A DNA stretch of 64,000 nucleotides from Cucumis sativus (lineage: Eukaryota > Streptophyta > Magnoliopsida > Cucurbitales > Cucurbitaceae): NCBI RefSeq assembly GCF_000004075.3, contig NC_026661.2:4464001-4528000 (forward strand), written 5' to 3'. A program made the position numbers and the translations under genes. Positions 32,080-51,196 of the stretch are shown piece after piece. Positions within the stretch are counted from its first letter, which is position 1, and the number at the start of each line of letters is the position of its first letter. The notes beneath the pieces are model-generated. The model was not told the DNA's origin. It saw only the letters and a program-made list of their open reading frames with translations, and searched no databases.

Positions 32080-34116
32080 CTATAAGTTGGAACTATTACT
32101 AGCAAGAGAAGCAACGCCACTTTGAGTTGTTGAAGATGAAGTAGATGAAGAAGCAATTGGTCTAAAATCATAAGTGGGTGCTGGCAAGTGAGAAGGAAGA
32201 ATTGGCAATGGTGCTTCAAAGTTCAACACATTAATGGCTTGCCTTATTGAAGGCCTAGCATTGCTATCTGGATGAGCACACCATAGACCCACCACCATCA
32301 AACACTCCATCATCTTCTCCTCATCTCCAAATGATCTAATTTCTTTTCTAAGTTTTGAGTCAATTGCATCTAGAACCTTCCCACAGCCATAAAGCTTCCA
32401 AACCCATTCAACCATAACCATCTTCTCTTCCTCTACATTGGGATTGAATGGCATTCTTCCACAAGCAATTTCCAAAGCAACAATCCCAAAACTATACACA
32501 TCTGTTTCCTTTGTAGCCCTTCCTGTTGTTGCACATTCAGGAGCCAAATAACCGAGTGTCCCAGCAAGAGCAGTTGTTTGTGAACCTTTGCCATGGTTCA
32601 CTAACCTAGCCAACCCAAAATCTCCAAGCTTTGCATTGTAGTTCAAATCCAACATCACATTACTTGACTTTATATCTCTATGCAGCACACACATTTCCCA
32701 TTCTTCATGAAGATACAGTAAAGCAGAGGCAATTCCTTGACCGATTTTGTACCTTAACTCCCATGTCAGGAAATTGTTTGGTTTGAAAAGATGGGTATCT
32801 AAGCTTCCATTTGGCATGAATTCATAAACCAATAGAAGTTCGTCTTTCTCATGACACCAACCAATTAGTTGAACCAAGTTTCTATGCCTTAATTGGCTTA
32901 TGATTTTCACCTCAGATGCATACTCCTTTATCCCTTGTTTAGACCCTTTTGATATTCTCTTCACAGCAACATTGCAGTTCAGTTCCCTTAAGAAACCTTT
33001 ATAAACCCCACCAAATCCTCCTTCGCCAAGCTTCTTATCCTCCTTAAAGTTGTTCGTTGCTCGAGCCAATTCCTTATACAAAAACCGTCGAGGTCCTTTA
33101 CCCTTCTCGAACTCGGAGTCATCCAACATAATCTCCTCCTCTATGTTCTTCATCGCTGCCATCTTCTTCCAAACAATAATCCAAACGATCACTAACCCAC
33201 CCACAAAGATAACTCCTCCAGCAATGCCCAATCCAATTTCTAGACCTGTCTTGCTAGTGCTACCATCATTATTGTTTGGAGGCAAGCTTGGGCCAGGACT
33301 TGGGGCACTTGCAACCGAGTTGGGATCAGTAGTGAAGGTTGGTTCAAGGGTCAACTCAAGGGTTGAGTGAAAAGACCAAGAATATACAGAGTGAGTTGCA
33401 TATTCATATCCAGTAGAAGCAGAAAAACCAAAAGTAACCCATTCAGGTAGATTCAACCTCAAATCTACAACATGGTGAAGGTGTTGCAACAGAGTATTAT
33501 TATTCTCAAACCCACTAAAAACAACACTCAAATTATGAGTATCGGAATCATAGTTAATCCAAACATCATTCCTCTTCCCTCCCATGATATCACATTTCCA
33601 TCTCGAATACGCAATAGATTTCATCGAATTAATATCGATACCTACGTGTTCGAAAGGTGGATCAAAATTGTTGCTGTAGATATCAAACTCAACTGCAAAA
33701 AACGTGGCAGTCCCATTCCATAACTCGGGATCATAGCCAATACCTAAGCCACTGCCTCTTGAGATGTTGGCCTGGAGGATAGAACCATTGGGAGCAAAGA
33801 AGAAGGTAAGGCCATCACCATAGTTAGCTCTTCCTCTTGAATTGATGGCAAAGGAGAAATGAGTTTGGAAACTTGACATGTTTCCAGAGCCTTCATCCCA
33901 AAGATGCAATGGTTGCGAATACGTAGCTCGTCCAACAAAATTCATATTGTTGTTTGATGAGTCTCCAGTGAGCTCAATTACTTGGTTTGTTGGGAATGTT
34001 CTGTCGTAGATCATGTCGGCATTACCTTGATTGAAAGAGGTGAAATTGAAAGATAAAGAAGTTGCAAATGGAACAAGAAAGAACAAATGAATGAGAAGAT
34101 TATTTTGTGCAGCCAT
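32080..34116 (-). CDS. L-type lectin receptor kinase 3 (class IX-like)
   Basis: A single-exon gene of 678 residues, very close to LecRK 2 in the kinase. Signal peptide 1-20; lectin domain about 21-255 with YGDGLTFFF (99-107) and VEFDIYSNNFDPPFEHVGIDIN intact; a proline/serine linker (APSPGPSLPP); membrane helix about 295-316; kinase with GEGGFGG (364-370), VAVKR lysine 386, HRD 479-481 and DFG 499-501. It differs from LecRK 2 mainly in a shorter C-terminal tail and in the linker. Head-to-tail arrangement indicates tandem duplication. Expected at the plasma membrane; ligand unknown. Confidence 0.93.
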   Translation of the reverse strand: MAAQNNLLIHLFFLVPFATSLSFNFTSFNQGNADMIYDRTFPTNQVIELTGDSSNNNMNFVGRATYSQPLHLWDEGSGNMSSFQTHFSFAINSRGRANYGDGLTFFFAPNGSILQANISRGSGLGIGYDPELWNGTATFFAVEFDIYSNNFDPPFEHVGIDINSMKSIAYSRWKCDIMGGKRNDVWINYDSDTHNLSVVFSGFENNNTLLQHLHHVVDLRLNLPEWVTFGFSASTGYEYATHSVYSWSFHSTLELTLEPTFTTDPNSVASAPSPGPSLPPNNNDGSTSKTGLEIGLGIAGGVIFVGGLVIVWIIVWKKMAAMKNIEEEIMLDDSEFEKGKGPRRFLYKELARATNNFKEDKKLGEGGFGGVYKGFLRELNCNVAVKRISKGSKQGIKEYASEVKIISQLRHRNLVQLIGWCHEKDELLLVYEFMPNGSLDTHLFKPNNFLTWELRYKIGQGIASALLYLHEEWEMCVLHRDIKSSNVMLDLNYNAKLGDFGLARLVNHGKGSQTTALAGTLGYLAPECATTGRATKETDVYSFGIVALEIACGRMPFNPNVEEEKMVMVEWVWKLYGCGKVLDAIDSKLRKEIRSFGDEEKMMECLMVVGLWCAHPDSNARPSIRQAINVLNFEAPLPILPSHLPAPTYDFRPIASSSTSSSTTQSGVASLASNSSNL

Positions 34117-34519
34117 GGGCGACTGCTTAGAGCTAGAAGTAGAGAAAGATCAGATGGGGAAGAAGATCTGTTAAGTTAGTCCAATCCCAAGAGGAAAATC
34201 TTCCATTTGGAAAATGTTAGGAAAAGGATTTACAAGAAATAACGATGGCAAGCAAATTAATGGAGTGGACGAGGAAATTTCTTTGTTCAACCAACGACTT
34301 GTGGAAAACAGGGTCAATGTACAAATTGGAAAATAAGGCAAAAGAAAGTATATCTCAATCTACCAAATTTAAAAATTTGTAGATATACCAAAATCAATTT
34401 TCAAGAACCTAGATATGAACGATATACTTTAATATCACTAATACTTCTATCATTTGTGTCAAGGACAAGTCAACACACGGCTAATAACATATTGTGAATC
34501 TTGAAAAGCACCTAAAAAG
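34117..34519. other. Promoter side of LecRK 3
   Basis: AT-rich non-coding sequence upstream of the minus-strand gene at 34116. No distinct element recognised. Confidence 0.4.
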
Positions 34520-35150
34520 TGCTTTTATTTGTCTTTCATTTAGAGTTGGTTGTGCACGATTTAATTAGATTTGATGTTGTTTTTCAATGATTTACCTGAG
34601 TTATGTTCGAGATCAAGAATAAGAGCAAAAAGAGCTCAAATGGACCAACTTTGCAAAAGAAGTCAAAACCGAGCAAAACATGAAAAGGAGGGAAGAAAAA
34701 CACCGAGAACTGCCCAAAACAGGGCAGCATTGTGACGCTCTACGACTCTATGGCAGTGACGTTTTGAGGCCTAGAGAGTGTGTTTAGAACATAGTTTGGA
34801 GTCACACCTTGATGCAGGAGCGATGGAAGATTGTTGGAGGTCAAATCCATCTTGAAGACATGACGAAAAACCATATAACAGCTTCTTCTTTAATTTCCCT
34901 CGTGTATTCGTGTAGTATTTCATGTATTCCTGCATTCTTAATAGTTAATATGGTTCTTTCTACAGAAGCCATGTTATACTAAATTCTTGTAATTTCAGAG
35001 TTAGATGAATTTTTTAGCTTAATTGCTAAAAACTTCTCTTCATGAATGCTAATTTGCGTTTACTACATGGTTGTTTTTAACGCTCTCTGTATGTTTGATC
35101 AACATTTGAACCATTCCATGATCCAAATGGCGGCTTTAGATTAAGTCATG
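34520..35150. mobile_element. LTR retrotransposon remnant (possibly Ty3/gypsy, Tat/Ogre-like LTR)
   Basis: A non-coding stretch with features of a long gypsy-type LTR: GCATTGTGACGCTCTACGAC, CAAATGGACCAACTTTGC, and TAATTGCTAAAAACTTCTC with CATGAATGCTAATTTGCG. No gag or pol sequence is present. It is a broken, old piece. The family is from recall of similar LTR phrases and is uncertain. Confidence 0.35.
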
Positions 35151-35212
35151 CATGCAAAGGTTGATGCCACATATGCTAGACTATCATTTAAACACACAGA
35201 GAGTAGTCAGAT

Positions 35213-35462
35213 AATGGTAAATGGTGATGGTCAAGTGGGATTGGGAGCTTTATGGCCATGGAAGGCTTCTTGAAATGGAAGGTTTGAGGATGAACTGCCA
35301 CAGCAACAACAGATTGAGTGTTTGATGGTTGTTGACTTGTTGGCCTGTGGTGTGGCTCATCCAGATATAAATTGTAGACCATCAATAAGACAAGCGATTC
35401 ATGTGATGAAGTTCGAAGCCCCCATTACCTATTCTCTCCCCTCACAGTTCCCCACACTTGAA
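35213..35462 (+). pseudogene. LecRK kinase C-terminal fragment
   Basis: Matches the last third of the LecRK 2 kinase but in opposite orientation: GGGAGCTTTATGGCCATGGAAGGCTTCTTGAA, then QQIECLMVV, AHPDINCRPSIRQAIHVMKFEAP and LPSQFPTL. Compared with LecRK 2 it has lost bases after GFLK and gained one near LMVVD, so the frame is broken, and everything upstream is missing. It is the scar of a further local duplication and inversion. Confidence 0.85.
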
Positions 35463-37084
35463 GATTTTGATGGTGTTTCTTGTAGATCGACCTTGAAGGT
35501 TTTGATTTCTCAATTCAATTACAATTGGGTTCAATTGTTTACCGATTTCAATTTCTTGAACCGTCCAAGAATTTTTTAAGATTTCATCAATTGATTGGAG
35601 ATTTTCGATTCTTTGAAGTTACTGATTTCAATTTCATGCACATAATTTTTTTTTTTTTTTTTTGAAGTTTGATTTCTCTGTTTTGGATGTTTTGTGTTCA
35701 TGTTTGTCCTCAAAGTTGAAAGAATACACACGGCGGAGAAGGAAGTCAAGCAATGTCCAAAACTACTGTGACAAAATTGAATAATTAAGAGCCTATACTA
35801 TCACCACTCATTTATTTTATATACATAAAACTGGAAAATCCGAACCAAATATTGGGCAAATTTTGGAATGGGACATGAAAATGATTGAAGTGATATACTT
35901 TATTACTACCATCCAAAATCAAAATGTCTCATAAAGTGGGGATTCAAAAAGGTTGGAAGGGTTGAATATTAGGATTAAATTGTTCACAGCTAAGTGCCTT
36001 GATTATATGCTTTTGCTTGGTCTTCCCTTGACTCACAAGGCCAGCGGTGGCTACAAAAAAATATAGAATAATTGTGATTAATTATTTAGGTATCGTTCCC
36101 TTAATAACCATTTTGTTCTTGCAAACAAACAAGCTTTTGAAAGTTACTTCTTTTAGTTTTCAAATTATGATTTGGTTTTTTAAAAACCATTTAGATACCA
36201 AAGGAACTTAAAAACCATTTAGATACCAAAGGAAGAAAGTTTGAGTAGTGTCATAAGTAAAAACCATTTAGATACCAAAGGAAGAAAGTTTGAGTAGTGT
36301 CATAGTACTTAATTCTCAAGAACACAAACTAAATGGTTACCAAACGAGACTTTTAATGTGTATGTGTTTTTTTTAACTAAAAGATCACATATTAAAACTC
36401 TCAATCAAACAAGAGCAAGATAGAAAGGAAGTTGCACGTAACTCGCTTATTACAAAAAAAAAGAAGAGAAAAAGAAGCATAACTCTATGTATACAAAACG
36501 TAAATTATATATATGTAATTGTGTTCAATTCTTGTTTAACACAACAAAAATATGTCACACATTTCCTACTATGTCAAAAATTAAGAACAATTATGCTTAA
36601 TCAACAGGAACTTAGAACCGAAGGTAAATAGCAACAACTTTAAATATATCATGCATACTTAAATAGCAGCACACATTGTCAAAACAATTTAAATTACAAT
36701 AATTTAGATATGAAAATGCATGCATATATATGTGTACTTTTAGAATCAAGTACTTGTCAAAGTTCGATTTGAACTTTAAATTCTAAATACCTTATAAATA
36801 TGATAATTCTTGCCAGTTTTTTGTTCTTTGTGTTTCAATGAATTGACTCCAACCTCTACAAAATTTTCAAAGTGGTAGAGACTCGTACTATAACATATTA
36901 TAAAATAAGAACATAACAAGAACAAAAGAAGCAAATTAGACATCAAAGTGTGTTATATTAAATTGGTAATAGATTGCAAGTTTCTTTATTCTATTTCACA
37001 TCATTATTCGAGAACTCACACACTACACAGCTATAAAAACCAATGCTACAACAAGAAATCGTTGAAGACCAATTCAGAAAACGC
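35463..37084. other. Intergenic DNA before LecRK 4
   Basis: Non-coding, with one tandem repeat (36182) and a long T run near 35647. No gene was recognised. A long open frame beginning at 36948 crosses a SINE-like stretch and shows no known domain, so I do not call it. Confidence 0.45.
36182..36306. repeat. Tandem repeat, 28-bp then 49-bp units
   Basis: AAAAACCATTTAGATACCAAAGGAA occurs three times. The second and third copies also share GAAAGTTTGAGTAGTGTCATA. The arrangement is one short and two long units in direct tandem. Confidence 0.85.
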
Positions 37085-37185
37085 AGAAGGTGGGATTCGA
37101 ACATGGCTGAGTGTAATTCAGAAACAGCCCAGAACCAACACTACACATAGGGACCTTGTTAACCACGTGCCCTCCTGGCCCCTAC
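37085..37185 (-). mobile_element. tRNA-derived SINE-like remnant
   Basis: On the minus strand GGGCACGTGGTTAAC resembles a Pol III A box and GTTCGAATCCCACC is a good B box, about 60 bases apart, which is wider than in a tRNA. No cloverleaf can be drawn. No tail or target duplication found. Confidence 0.35.
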
Positions 37186-37632
37186 ATGGATCTGTGGCTG
37201 GTCTCCATTACAAACTCCCATTTCTCGATCAAGTTACTGCTGATTTCTACAATCTCATTTTGAGTCCTCGCCCGTTGGAAGTACAATTTATCAAACAGAA
37301 AATGGAGAATTCATGTCAAAATATGCAAATGTATTTGAAGTTGACAGTTCTAGCTTGTTTTGTTGAGAGTCTACTTGAACTTCATGAGAATTTATTTTCA
37401 AGTAAACTTTTAGAAATGAGACGACTTAACAGAAAATTCCAAAGGGTCAATTTTGTGTTTGGAAAATTGTTGGGCAAAATCAAGAGCTCCAGCCAATTAC
37501 CCTGCTGTACCCCGGTCCCCAATCCCTTTTTTTCCACATAGCTCCTCATCACTGTTTGTTCACATCACTTCTCTCTCCGAGAATGAATTATTTTATAAAT
37601 TCAAGTTTTCTCCTTCTTACGTCTCTTCATCC

Positions 37633-39756
37633 ATGTCTCACATGGAGGTCTCAATTCTCACCTCTCCAAGCTGTCTTCTACTCATCTTATGCTACTCTAA
37701 CATCTTTTGGAGTCTAACCAACCCAGGTTCAGTCTCAGCCATCATTTCTTATGAGAACTTAACATTCAACCTCACTGATTTCGGCCCAAATGACCACGAC
37801 ATTCATTATGAAGGAGATACATACCCTTCCAACAATGTCATTCAGCTTACCATGAACCAGAGAGACATGCCTCTCAATGGAAGTGTTGGTCGTGCAACCT
37901 ACAGAGATCCTTTCCATCTTTGGGAGAGTGGCCACAGGAATCTTGCAGATTTCACCACCCAGTTCACCTTCACAATTGACTCACAGCACAGTCGCACTTA
38001 TGGCGACGGCTTTGCCTTCTTCATTGCCCCTGTGGAATCAAGGCTTCCACCTCACTCAGGAGGTGGCAACTTTGGTCTCTTGAGTTCCAACAAGAGTGAT
38101 CCAGATGTGGTTCCAACAGCCAACTTTGTTGCTGTCGAGTTTGATACCTACACAAATGCATGGGATCAATCGGAGAATCACGTCGGCGTTGATGTTGACA
38201 ATGTTAAATCTCTAAGCTCTACTTCATGGTGGTGGAGTGACATAGAAAATGGTGGGAAAGTTAAAGCAGCAATAAGTTACAACTCAAGCTACCATAATTT
38301 GACTGTTTTCTTGGTTGATGAAAGAGATTCTGAAGTTTCTCCAACAAACTCTTCTACCTTCACATTCAATATTGATTTGAGAGAGCATTTACCAGAATGG
38401 GTAACAATTGGCTTTTCAGGATCAACCGGATCTTTCTTCGAGATTCATACAATTAGCTCATGGAGTTTCAGCTCTATATTACAAGTTGAAGTCAATGTTA
38501 CTACCACAACTGAACCAGCTAGCTCTCCTGTTAACTCCAAGAAAGGAATCAACATGAAATGGTTCGGGATAATCTTCACCGTGGCACTTTCACTCTTTCT
38601 AATTTTGGGGTTCGTTTGGTTTGGGGTATGGATGAAGAGAACTAGCAGAAGAAAAAGCATGAGAAGGAACCAAGAGGAAGATTTTGAAAACGAAACAGGG
38701 CCAAGGAAGATTTCATATAAAGACCTATTAGCAGCAACCAACAAGTTCAGTGATGAAAATGTGTTGGGACAAGGAGGCTTTGGTAAAGTATACAGAGGGT
38801 TCCTAGACAACAAGGAACTTGATGTGGCAGTGAAGAGAATCACCCCAAACAACCTCCATCAAGGGTCAAGAGAATTCGCATCAGAAGTGAAAACAATTAG
38901 CAAATTAAGACACAAGAACTTAGTAGAGCTAATTGGGTGGTGCTGCTGCAGTAAAGACCAAGAATATCTCATAGTCTACAAATTCATGCCTAACAAAAGC
39001 TTAGACTTCCACCTCTTTCAACAAAATAACCTCCTAACATGGGATCACAGATACAAAATCGCAATAGGTTTAGCCTTAGCACTACATTACCTACAAGAAG
39101 AACAAGATCCATACATTCTACACAGAGACATAAAATCAAGCAACATCCTATTAGACGCCGAATTCAACGCGAAACTCGGCGACTTCGGACTCGCTAAGCT
39201 CGTTGATCATGGAAAACAATCAATAACCACCATACTGCGAGGAACAGAAGGTTATGTAGCACCAGAGTACCTGGAAAGCAGCGTGGCAAGTAAAGAATCC
39301 GACATCTACAGCTTCGGCATAGTATGCTTGGAAATCGCCTGCGGAAAACAAGCCCTAGGTGAAGCGAGAGAAGACGGAAAGAGACGTTTGATAAAACTGG
39401 TTGAATGGGTTTGGGATTACTACCGAAGGAGTGTGGAGGAGGCTGCGGACCCGAAATTGCGGCAAAATTTCAAGAGAGAAGAGATGAAACAACTGTTGAT
39501 CGTGGGACTTGCTTGTGCTCAGCCGGATTTCCGTGTGAGACCTTCCATCAAACAGGTGATCGACATGCTGAACTTCAAATCACCATTGCCGAATCTACCA
39601 CTGGAATATCCAGGATTGTCGAGATCGGCAGTGTTTTTGAGTGCGGAAATGGAATCGTTACGAACATCGTCGTGTTTACAAAGCGGAAATCTTCATGGAA
39701 AAAGTATTTCTTCCAAGAATTCCACTGCTTCTTCCACTTTTTCGAATATGGGCTAA
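37633..39756 (+). CDS. L-type lectin receptor kinase 4 (class IX-like, distinct subtype)
   Basis: A single-exon gene of about 707 residues. I start at 37633 (MSHMEVSILTSPSCLLLIL), which gives a signal peptide; the frame is open from 37453 but the extra 60 residues look like leader. Lectin domain about 36-285 with YGDGFAFFIAP (123-133) and FDTYTNAWDQ...HVGVDV intact; a short TTTTEPASSP linker; membrane helix 309-333; kinase with GQGGFGK P-loop, VAVKR lysine 401, HRD 497-499 and DFG 517-519. It is clearly more distant from LecRKs 2 and 3 than they are from each other: an extra CC in ELIGWCCCSKDQ, a VYRGF P-loop end, and APEY instead of APEC. Likely an active RD kinase at the plasma membrane. 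Confidence 0.92.
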   Translation: MSHMEVSILTSPSCLLLILCYSNIFWSLTNPGSVSAIISYENLTFNLTDFGPNDHDIHYEGDTYPSNNVIQLTMNQRDMPLNGSVGRATYRDPFHLWESGHRNLADFTTQFTFTIDSQHSRTYGDGFAFFIAPVESRLPPHSGGGNFGLLSSNKSDPDVVPTANFVAVEFDTYTNAWDQSENHVGVDVDNVKSLSSTSWWWSDIENGGKVKAAISYNSSYHNLTVFLVDERDSEVSPTNSSTFTFNIDLREHLPEWVTIGFSGSTGSFFEIHTISSWSFSSILQVEVNVTTTTEPASSPVNSKKGINMKWFGIIFTVALSLFLILGFVWFGVWMKRTSRRKSMRRNQEEDFENETGPRKISYKDLLAATNKFSDENVLGQGGFGKVYRGFLDNKELDVAVKRITPNNLHQGSREFASEVKTISKLRHKNLVELIGWCCCSKDQEYLIVYKFMPNKSLDFHLFQQNNLLTWDHRYKIAIGLALALHYLQEEQDPYILHRDIKSSNILLDAEFNAKLGDFGLAKLVDHGKQSITTILRGTEGYVAPEYLESSVASKESDIYSFGIVCLEIACGKQALGEAREDGKRRLIKLVEWVWDYYRRSVEEAADPKLRQNFKREEMKQLLIVGLACAQPDFRVRPSIKQVIDMLNFKSPLPNLPLEYPGLSRSAVFLSAEMESLRTSSCLQSGNLHGKSISSKNSTASSTFSNMG

Positions 39757-40711
39757 ATTCGGTCTCGGTCTTGGTCTCAACAACAACTGGGAAATCTTTT
39801 CTTCTTTTTGTTTTGGGGTTCATCATTTTGTTAGAACAATTTTTTGGTTCTTCAATTTTCTAATTCAATAACTTTTACTACATCTTCAAATGTAACCATT
39901 TAAATTTAATTTGCAAATTTGTAATGACTTAATTCTCCTAATCAATCATCAATTTTTTTTTATTCTCTTAGTTCGATGCTTTCTTTACATTCAAATATTA
40001 CATAATTTTGATCAACTACATATACATGAGGACAAAATATTGGTTTTTCTTCGTCCGTACGGTTGATCAAATCTTATATCAAAAGTCATATACCAATGCG
40101 TACATGAGGACAAAATGTTGGTTTTTCTTCTTCGATCTAAAGAAAAAAATTAAATGACGATGACATTAGAACTATAAAAAATTATCTTATCTTTTCCTCG
40201 ACTTCAATTGCTACCTATTCTACCTCTCTTCATCCTCCAATTTCTTTTTTTTTTTTAAAGAAAAAGGTGCCAATAATATCAATGATCGACAAACTTGCAT
40301 TAAAAGATAATTACCACTTCACGGTTACCTATCCTTAAAAACACGAGGATTAAAAAGTGAACCAGACGGGTACATATCCAAAAACTCAGAGACTACAAAT
40401 GTCATTTTTCTTACACCATATACATTTTCTTTTAATCCAATCTCTCTCTTATGTTAATTTATATATTGTATGTATACGTTCTTTTGTTTTTCCATTTAAT
40501 CCAGTTTAAGGGTTTGTGTTGTTAACCAAATATTTTATGATTATCTGCAAAACTATATGGATAAAAGAGTCAATTAGATTTAAATCAAATAGTGTTTTGA
40601 AATTACTCTCTCTCTTTTTAAAATCTTGAAATTTCAAACCATAACGAGTTAAATTTTTATTTAGATAACCCTCAAAATACAAATTTGCTCACAAGATAAC
40701 AAGAAACAGTT
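39757..40711. other. Spacer between LecRK 4 and ITPK4-like gene
   Basis: Convergent 3' ends. A 30-bp direct repeat (TACATGAGGACAAAATATTGGTTTTTC) occurs at 40022 and 40102. No gene seen. Confidence 0.5.
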
Positions 40712-49238
<8,527 letters not shown>

Positions 49239-49507
49239 GACTGAAAGAGAAGAAAATTGGAAGAGAAAAAGATACAGAGTCCTCTAGTGTTCCATTTACT
49301 CCCTCCGATTCAGCTCATCGCCAACCCATCCATGGCTGCCGCAGTGTTTGCCTCATAGAGACGAGGTTCAAGTGCGCAAAAGAGTATCTTGTACCTGTAA
49401 AGAACCCTGCCATGTTGGGTGCACCTTTCATTGTGGTTTATTTGATTCCATGGGTTTAATTCAAGGTGGCTATGTATTTTAAAAGTTATATGGTAACAAA
49501 AAAGTAA

Positions 49508-49578
49508 TGCACCAGCCGGGAATCGAACCCGGGTCTGTACCGTGGCAGGGTACTATTCTACCACTAGACCACTGGTGC
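49508..49578 (-). tRNA. tRNA-Gly (anticodon GCC)
   Basis: 71 nt without intron. The acceptor stem GCACCAG pairs with CTGGTGC, followed by A at the discriminator position. The B box is GGTTCGATTCC and the A box is TGGTCTAGTGG. The anticodon loop CTGCCAC places GCC at 49544-49546. CCA is not encoded, as expected for a nuclear gene. Located in the gap between two divergent protein genes. Confidence 0.95.
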
Positions 49579-50925
49579 TTCTTGATTTAATGATCACTAG
49601 TTATTATAACCATATAATAAATGAAAATTACTTGGTCTTAATTTGTATTAATTTAGAGATTTTCTTATAAGGATTAATGCTCAATATCATCAAAGTTATG
49701 GGGAGATTTGGGTATTAAATCTTTGTGCCACTTACTTCATGTTCTCAAATTATGTCTCTAATATTATGAATTATACCATTTGAGAAATTGTATAGCTCTC
49801 ATCTTCATCTTCAGTAATTATCTTATTTATTACATGCGTCTAGCACAATACTCTTACCCATTCAACGGAAAGAACCCTAAAAAATTTCAGAAAGCGAAGA
49901 ATAAACAGATGTAGAAATAGAAACCTCTTCTGAAACGAAGGGGACTAAATAGGAACAAGAGGGATCCACCGAAGAAGATACTTCTCCTTCCCTTTTTGCG
50001 AGCTTAAGAGCATATTGAGGCTTAAGATCAGTGGTGAAAGCTCGACCTCCCTCAAATTTTGGAGAAAAATTGCATCAAATGATAAAACTATTTAGAAAAA
50101 AATAGCTCATGCCATCTATTTTCTACATATTGCAAATATGACAAAATTAATAATACAATATGGTAATCATAGAACTATTAGATGGACTATCAAACGAAAA
50201 TTATAGGATTATCGGCTTTTAAATTTGCTACTTTCGTAATTTAGAAAATTGAGTGACATGAACCTTATTATCATAATTTCTTTTGCTAATTTTGCAAGGG
50301 TCACTTTTTTCTTTATCTATATTTATTGTAAGTTGTAAAAATATAGATTTAACCAAATTGAACGGTGTTTTAATTATTCAACTCTGTTTGAATCCCATTT
50401 GTAGACTATTATCGTTTACTAGGGAGACACAATGTTTTAAAAAGGAAAAATTGCATGAGATTACAACAAAATTAAAAAAAAAAATTGCAGACGATAATAT
50501 GCTTTTAAATTTATCGTTTTTGCAATTTAGAAAATGTTGATAATTTTTTTTTTTTTGCTATTTTTGTAAACGTCCATGATTATCACTTGTTAGAAATGGG
50601 TTATTTAGAGAAAAGTTTTTAGTGTTGGGTTAGTTCACAAAATTTTCATACATTTGTAATTTGTAAGCTATGTGTTGTATTGTGTTCTTAATACATTCTT
50701 TCTAATGGTAGAATTCATCAAGAGTGAAGGGATCCAATGTTCGTACCAAGTATGGAACCCAATGGATCTTAAAAGGATCCAATCTAATGGCCTCTCTTCA
50801 ACCCGGTCCCTCAACTTGGCGTTTTTCTTCACAATCCGAATCTCTCTTCCACTTCCTTTCCCGGCAAAATCGAAGAATTCCGTTCTTCTTCTTCTTACTT
50901 ACTTCTGTCAGCTTCATCGGAATCG
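49579..50925. other. Upstream region of L-galactose dehydrogenase, with repeats
   Basis: Holds two related AT-rich repeats (50060-50290 and about 50448-50575) of the type seen at 8739. The last 150 bp are probable 5' leader. No other gene. Confidence 0.5.
50060..50290. repeat. AT-rich dispersed repeat
   Basis: Shares AAAAATTGCATCAAATGATAAAA, AAAAATAGCTCAT, CATGAACCTTATTATCATAA and TTTTGCTAATTTTGCAA with 8739-8910, in the same order. A second, partial copy follows near 50448. Confidence 0.5.
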
Positions 50926-51159
50926 ATGGCGGTTTCTTATCCCAAGCTCCCCTTGCGGGAACTGGGAAACACTGGCCTCAAAACCAGCAGTGTCGGCTTT
51001 GGTGCTTCCCCTCTAGGCAGCGTCTTCAGCCCCGTTTCTGAGGAGGATGCCGTCGCTGCCGTTCGTGAAGCCTTTTGTCTTGGCATCAACTTCTTCGACA
51101 CCTCCCCGTATGTAATTCATTGATTTATTTTGTTTGTTTTCTCGATTTTTTAAATTACG

Positions 51160-51196
<37 letters not shown>

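Noticed and set aside
37085-37185. A second true tRNA gene
   Set aside because: A and B boxes are too far apart and no acceptor stem or cloverleaf can be formed; kept only as a SINE-like remnant.
36948-37541. 197-codon open frame upstream of LecRK 4
   Set aside because: It crosses a SINE-like stretch, overlaps the LecRK 4 leader in another frame and shows no domain or biased composition; probably chance.
37453-37632. N-terminal extension of LecRK 4
   Set aside because: The 60 extra residues lack any conserved feature, and a typical signal peptide begins only at 37633.
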